Assembly (NCBI GenBank): GCA_963666505.2
Contig: CAXXXL010000001.1
Span: forward strand, 806,001 to 870,000
Origin: JABGQS01 sp963666505
GTDB lineage: Bacteria; Bacillota; Clostridia; Christensenellales; SZUA-584
Reading direction: 5' to 3'
DNA: 64,000 bases
Of this stretch, positions 62,583 through 64,000 are shown piece by piece (the stretch's first letter is position 1; each line of letters opens with the position of its first letter). The position numbers and the translations under genes were made by a program. The notes under the pieces are model-generated. The model was not told the origin of the DNA and did no database searches. It saw nothing but the letters and a program-made list of their open reading frames with translations.

Positions 62583-63014
62583 ATGGGAAGAGGAACTTTA
62601 GTGAGGCCATCAAAGGTTAAGCCCTTGGTTTACAACGACTATTACACGTCAAGGATGCTGCTCGATCACACCAATTCTGAGTCGCAAAAAACTCATATCA
62701 ATCACGGAATTGTAAAAAAAGGCGGGAACCTTCTGCCGCCGAGTGCACACGGCAAGCCCGGCGAAGGCTTTGATGAAACATATGTGATAATCAAGGGCAA
62801 GTGTAAGCTGGAGATAGACGGGGGTGTTATGGACATCCAGGCTGGAGATATAGTGTTTATCCCGGGCGGCGTTTATCACGGGCTTGATAACACCGACGGT
62901 GAGGAAGATTTAGAGCTGCTCACAATATGGGCCGGCGTGCCGAAAGAAGGGATAAACCCGCTTTATGACATGAGGATAAAAGAGTGGGGCAAGACTTACG
63001 TAGAAATAGATTGA
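62583..63014 (+). CDS. Cupin-domain protein
   Basis: 143 residues. G-F-D-E-T-Y-V-I-I-K-G-K-C-K-L-E-I-D and G-D-I-V-F-I-P-G-G-V-Y-H-G-L form the two cupin motifs. It differs from the cupin at 51032. It lies between the UroD-like and SDR genes and probably acts in the same pathway, as isomerase or binding protein; unresolved. Confidence 0.8.
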   Translation: MGRGTLVRPSKVKPLVYNDYYTSRMLLDHTNSESQKTHINHGIVKKGGNLLPPSAHGKPGEGFDETYVIIKGKCKLEIDGGVMDIQAGDIVFIPGGVYHGLDNTDGEEDLELLTIWAGVPKEGINPLYDMRIKEWGKTYVEID

Positions 63015-63030
63015 AACAGAGAGAAAGAAA

Positions 63031-63831
63031 ATGAGGATAGTAAAAAAAGAGGGCGACGAACTCCCTTCTTTAAGGATATTTAGTCTTGATGGCAAGAGCG
63101 CTTTTATAACGGGAGCAAGCAGCGGCCTTGGTAAAGAAGTGGCAAAAGGCTTTGATATGGCGGGGGCGAGCGTGTTTCTGGTGGGGAGCAGGATACAGCC
63201 CTTGCAGGAGCTTGCAGATGAATTTAATTCAAACGGTTATACTGCTTATGCATACAGTGCTGATGTCTCCAAAAGCAAAGACGTTCAGGCGGCAGTTAAA
63301 GCAGCCGTTGATAAGTTTTCTCAAATAGATGTTCTCGTAAATAATGCCGGTACGACATGGCGAAGCTCGATAGTTGATTTCGACGAAGAGCAGTAGGACC
63401 GGGTAGTCGATTTGAACATGCGGGGAACGTTTTTATGCAACAAATACGCAGGCATCGAGATGCTGAAAACGGGAGGCGGAAGCATAATAAACGTCGGCTC
63501 AGGCGCAGGGCAAAACGGAATGGCTGACAGCATCACATACTGCGCAAGCAAAGGCGGAGTCTCTATGCTTACAAAGGCAGCGGCGATCGAATGGGCGCAG
63601 CAGGGCATAAGGGTAAACGCCGTTATGCCTGGTACGTTTAAAACACCTCTATTAGAAGAATGTATTGCCCAACAGCCGGACTATGCAGACACCATTATGA
63701 AAAAACATCCCATCGGCAGGTTTGGCGAGCTGGAAGAGATTGTCGGGATATTTATTTACCTTGCTTCGGACAACGCAAAATTTGTAACAGGAATCCTGAT
63801 ATTTATTGACGGTGGAGGCAACGCTCAATAG
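63031..63831 (+). pseudogene. SDR gene interrupted by a single amber codon
   Basis: A 266-codon SDR almost collinear with the one at 40680: TGASSGLG at 27-34, catalytic Y170-x3-K174 in YCASK, G-I-L-I-F-I-D-G-G end. The codon at 63394-63396 is TAG, where the paralogue has W (FEETDWELV against FDEEQ-stop-DRVV). No other lesion is visible. A single TGG-to-TAG change, amber suppression or pyrrolysine insertion could explain it; nonsense mutation is simplest. Confidence 0.85.
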
Positions 63832-63918
63832 TATAAGGTAATTAAGGCTCAAGGGTTACACATAGACTGTTAATGAAACTGCATAGATTTTAAAATAAAT
63901 ATAAGGAGATGGTAAGCT

Positions 63919-64000
63919 ATGGAGTCAATTAAGATTAGCGCAATTCTAGGTACTCTCGGGCAACTGGGTGATAGATTTATGGCAGGCGGTTATAAAGATG
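63919..64000 (+). CDS. Sugar phosphate isomerase/epimerase (3' end outside window)
   Basis: From ATG 63919, after AAGGAG, the first 27 codons read E-S-I-K-I-S-A-I-L-G-T-L-G-Q-L-G-D-R-F. This resembles the start of xylose isomerase-like TIM-barrel proteins. The rest is beyond the window. It continues the cluster after an 87-base gap with no gene. Confidence 0.6.
   Translation, partial: MESIKISAILGTLGQLGDRFMAGGYKD

Noticed and set aside
1..64000. CRISPR arrays, rRNA and tRNA genes
   Set aside because: No regularly spaced short repeats or recognisable RNA gene sequences were seen; the only tandem repeats are coding.

Overview
The window looks like chromosome of an anaerobic, low-GC Firmicute of the Clostridia. 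Supporting signs are AT-rich genes with strong AGGAGG-type ribosome sites and frequent TTG starts, a class B-type sortase with a gram-positive surface protein, lipoproteins, a Tn4451-like TnpW/serine recombinase pair, and UroD-family methyltransferases typical of corrinoid-using anaerobes. I cannot name the species from sequence alone. No rRNA, tRNA or CRISPR array was seen.

Bases 1-16.4 kb are an all-plus-strand signalling cluster: two solute-binding proteins without permeases, a response regulator with an HD-GYP output domain, four histidine kinases with nearly the same catalytic core, two diguanylate cyclases, and a cobalamin-binding protein carrying the W-x9-EH motif of CarH-type B12 photoreceptors. 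The B12 protein, a kinase and a cyclase sit together. The kinase and the cyclase share the same uncharacterised N-terminal domain. I infer that the cluster tunes cyclic di-GMP.

Bases 16.4-38 kb are an accessory, decaying region. It holds IS256 and IS3 relics, a dead oxidoreductase, zinc-ribbon proteins, a tandem-repeat surface protein flanked by ParB-like relics, a dead tyrosine integrase, a frameshifted CorA, a leucine-rich-repeat lipoprotein, a sortase with its SpaA-type surface protein, a degenerate second copy of the cyclase/membrane-protein module, an orphan prepilin, the remains of a mobilizable element and an IS3-family element.

Bases 38.2-64 kb are a large catabolic cluster, all on the plus strand and less AT-rich to the eye. 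It contains a UroD-like protein, a LacI-type regulator, several SDR and MDR dehydrogenases, a complete sugar-type ABC importer, an UlaG-like lactonase, a split transketolase, cupins, a TPP-dependent E1 alpha/beta pair without E2/E3, a mutarotase-like protein, a second UroD-like protein and the start of a sugar isomerase. Two matching LacI-type operator sites precede the first UroD gene and the first SDR gene. The substrate is not evident; a modified sugar or sugar acid is my inference. A nested IS1182-in-IS256 insertion splits the cluster at 56.9-59.8 kb, and one of the last SDR genes carries an amber codon.
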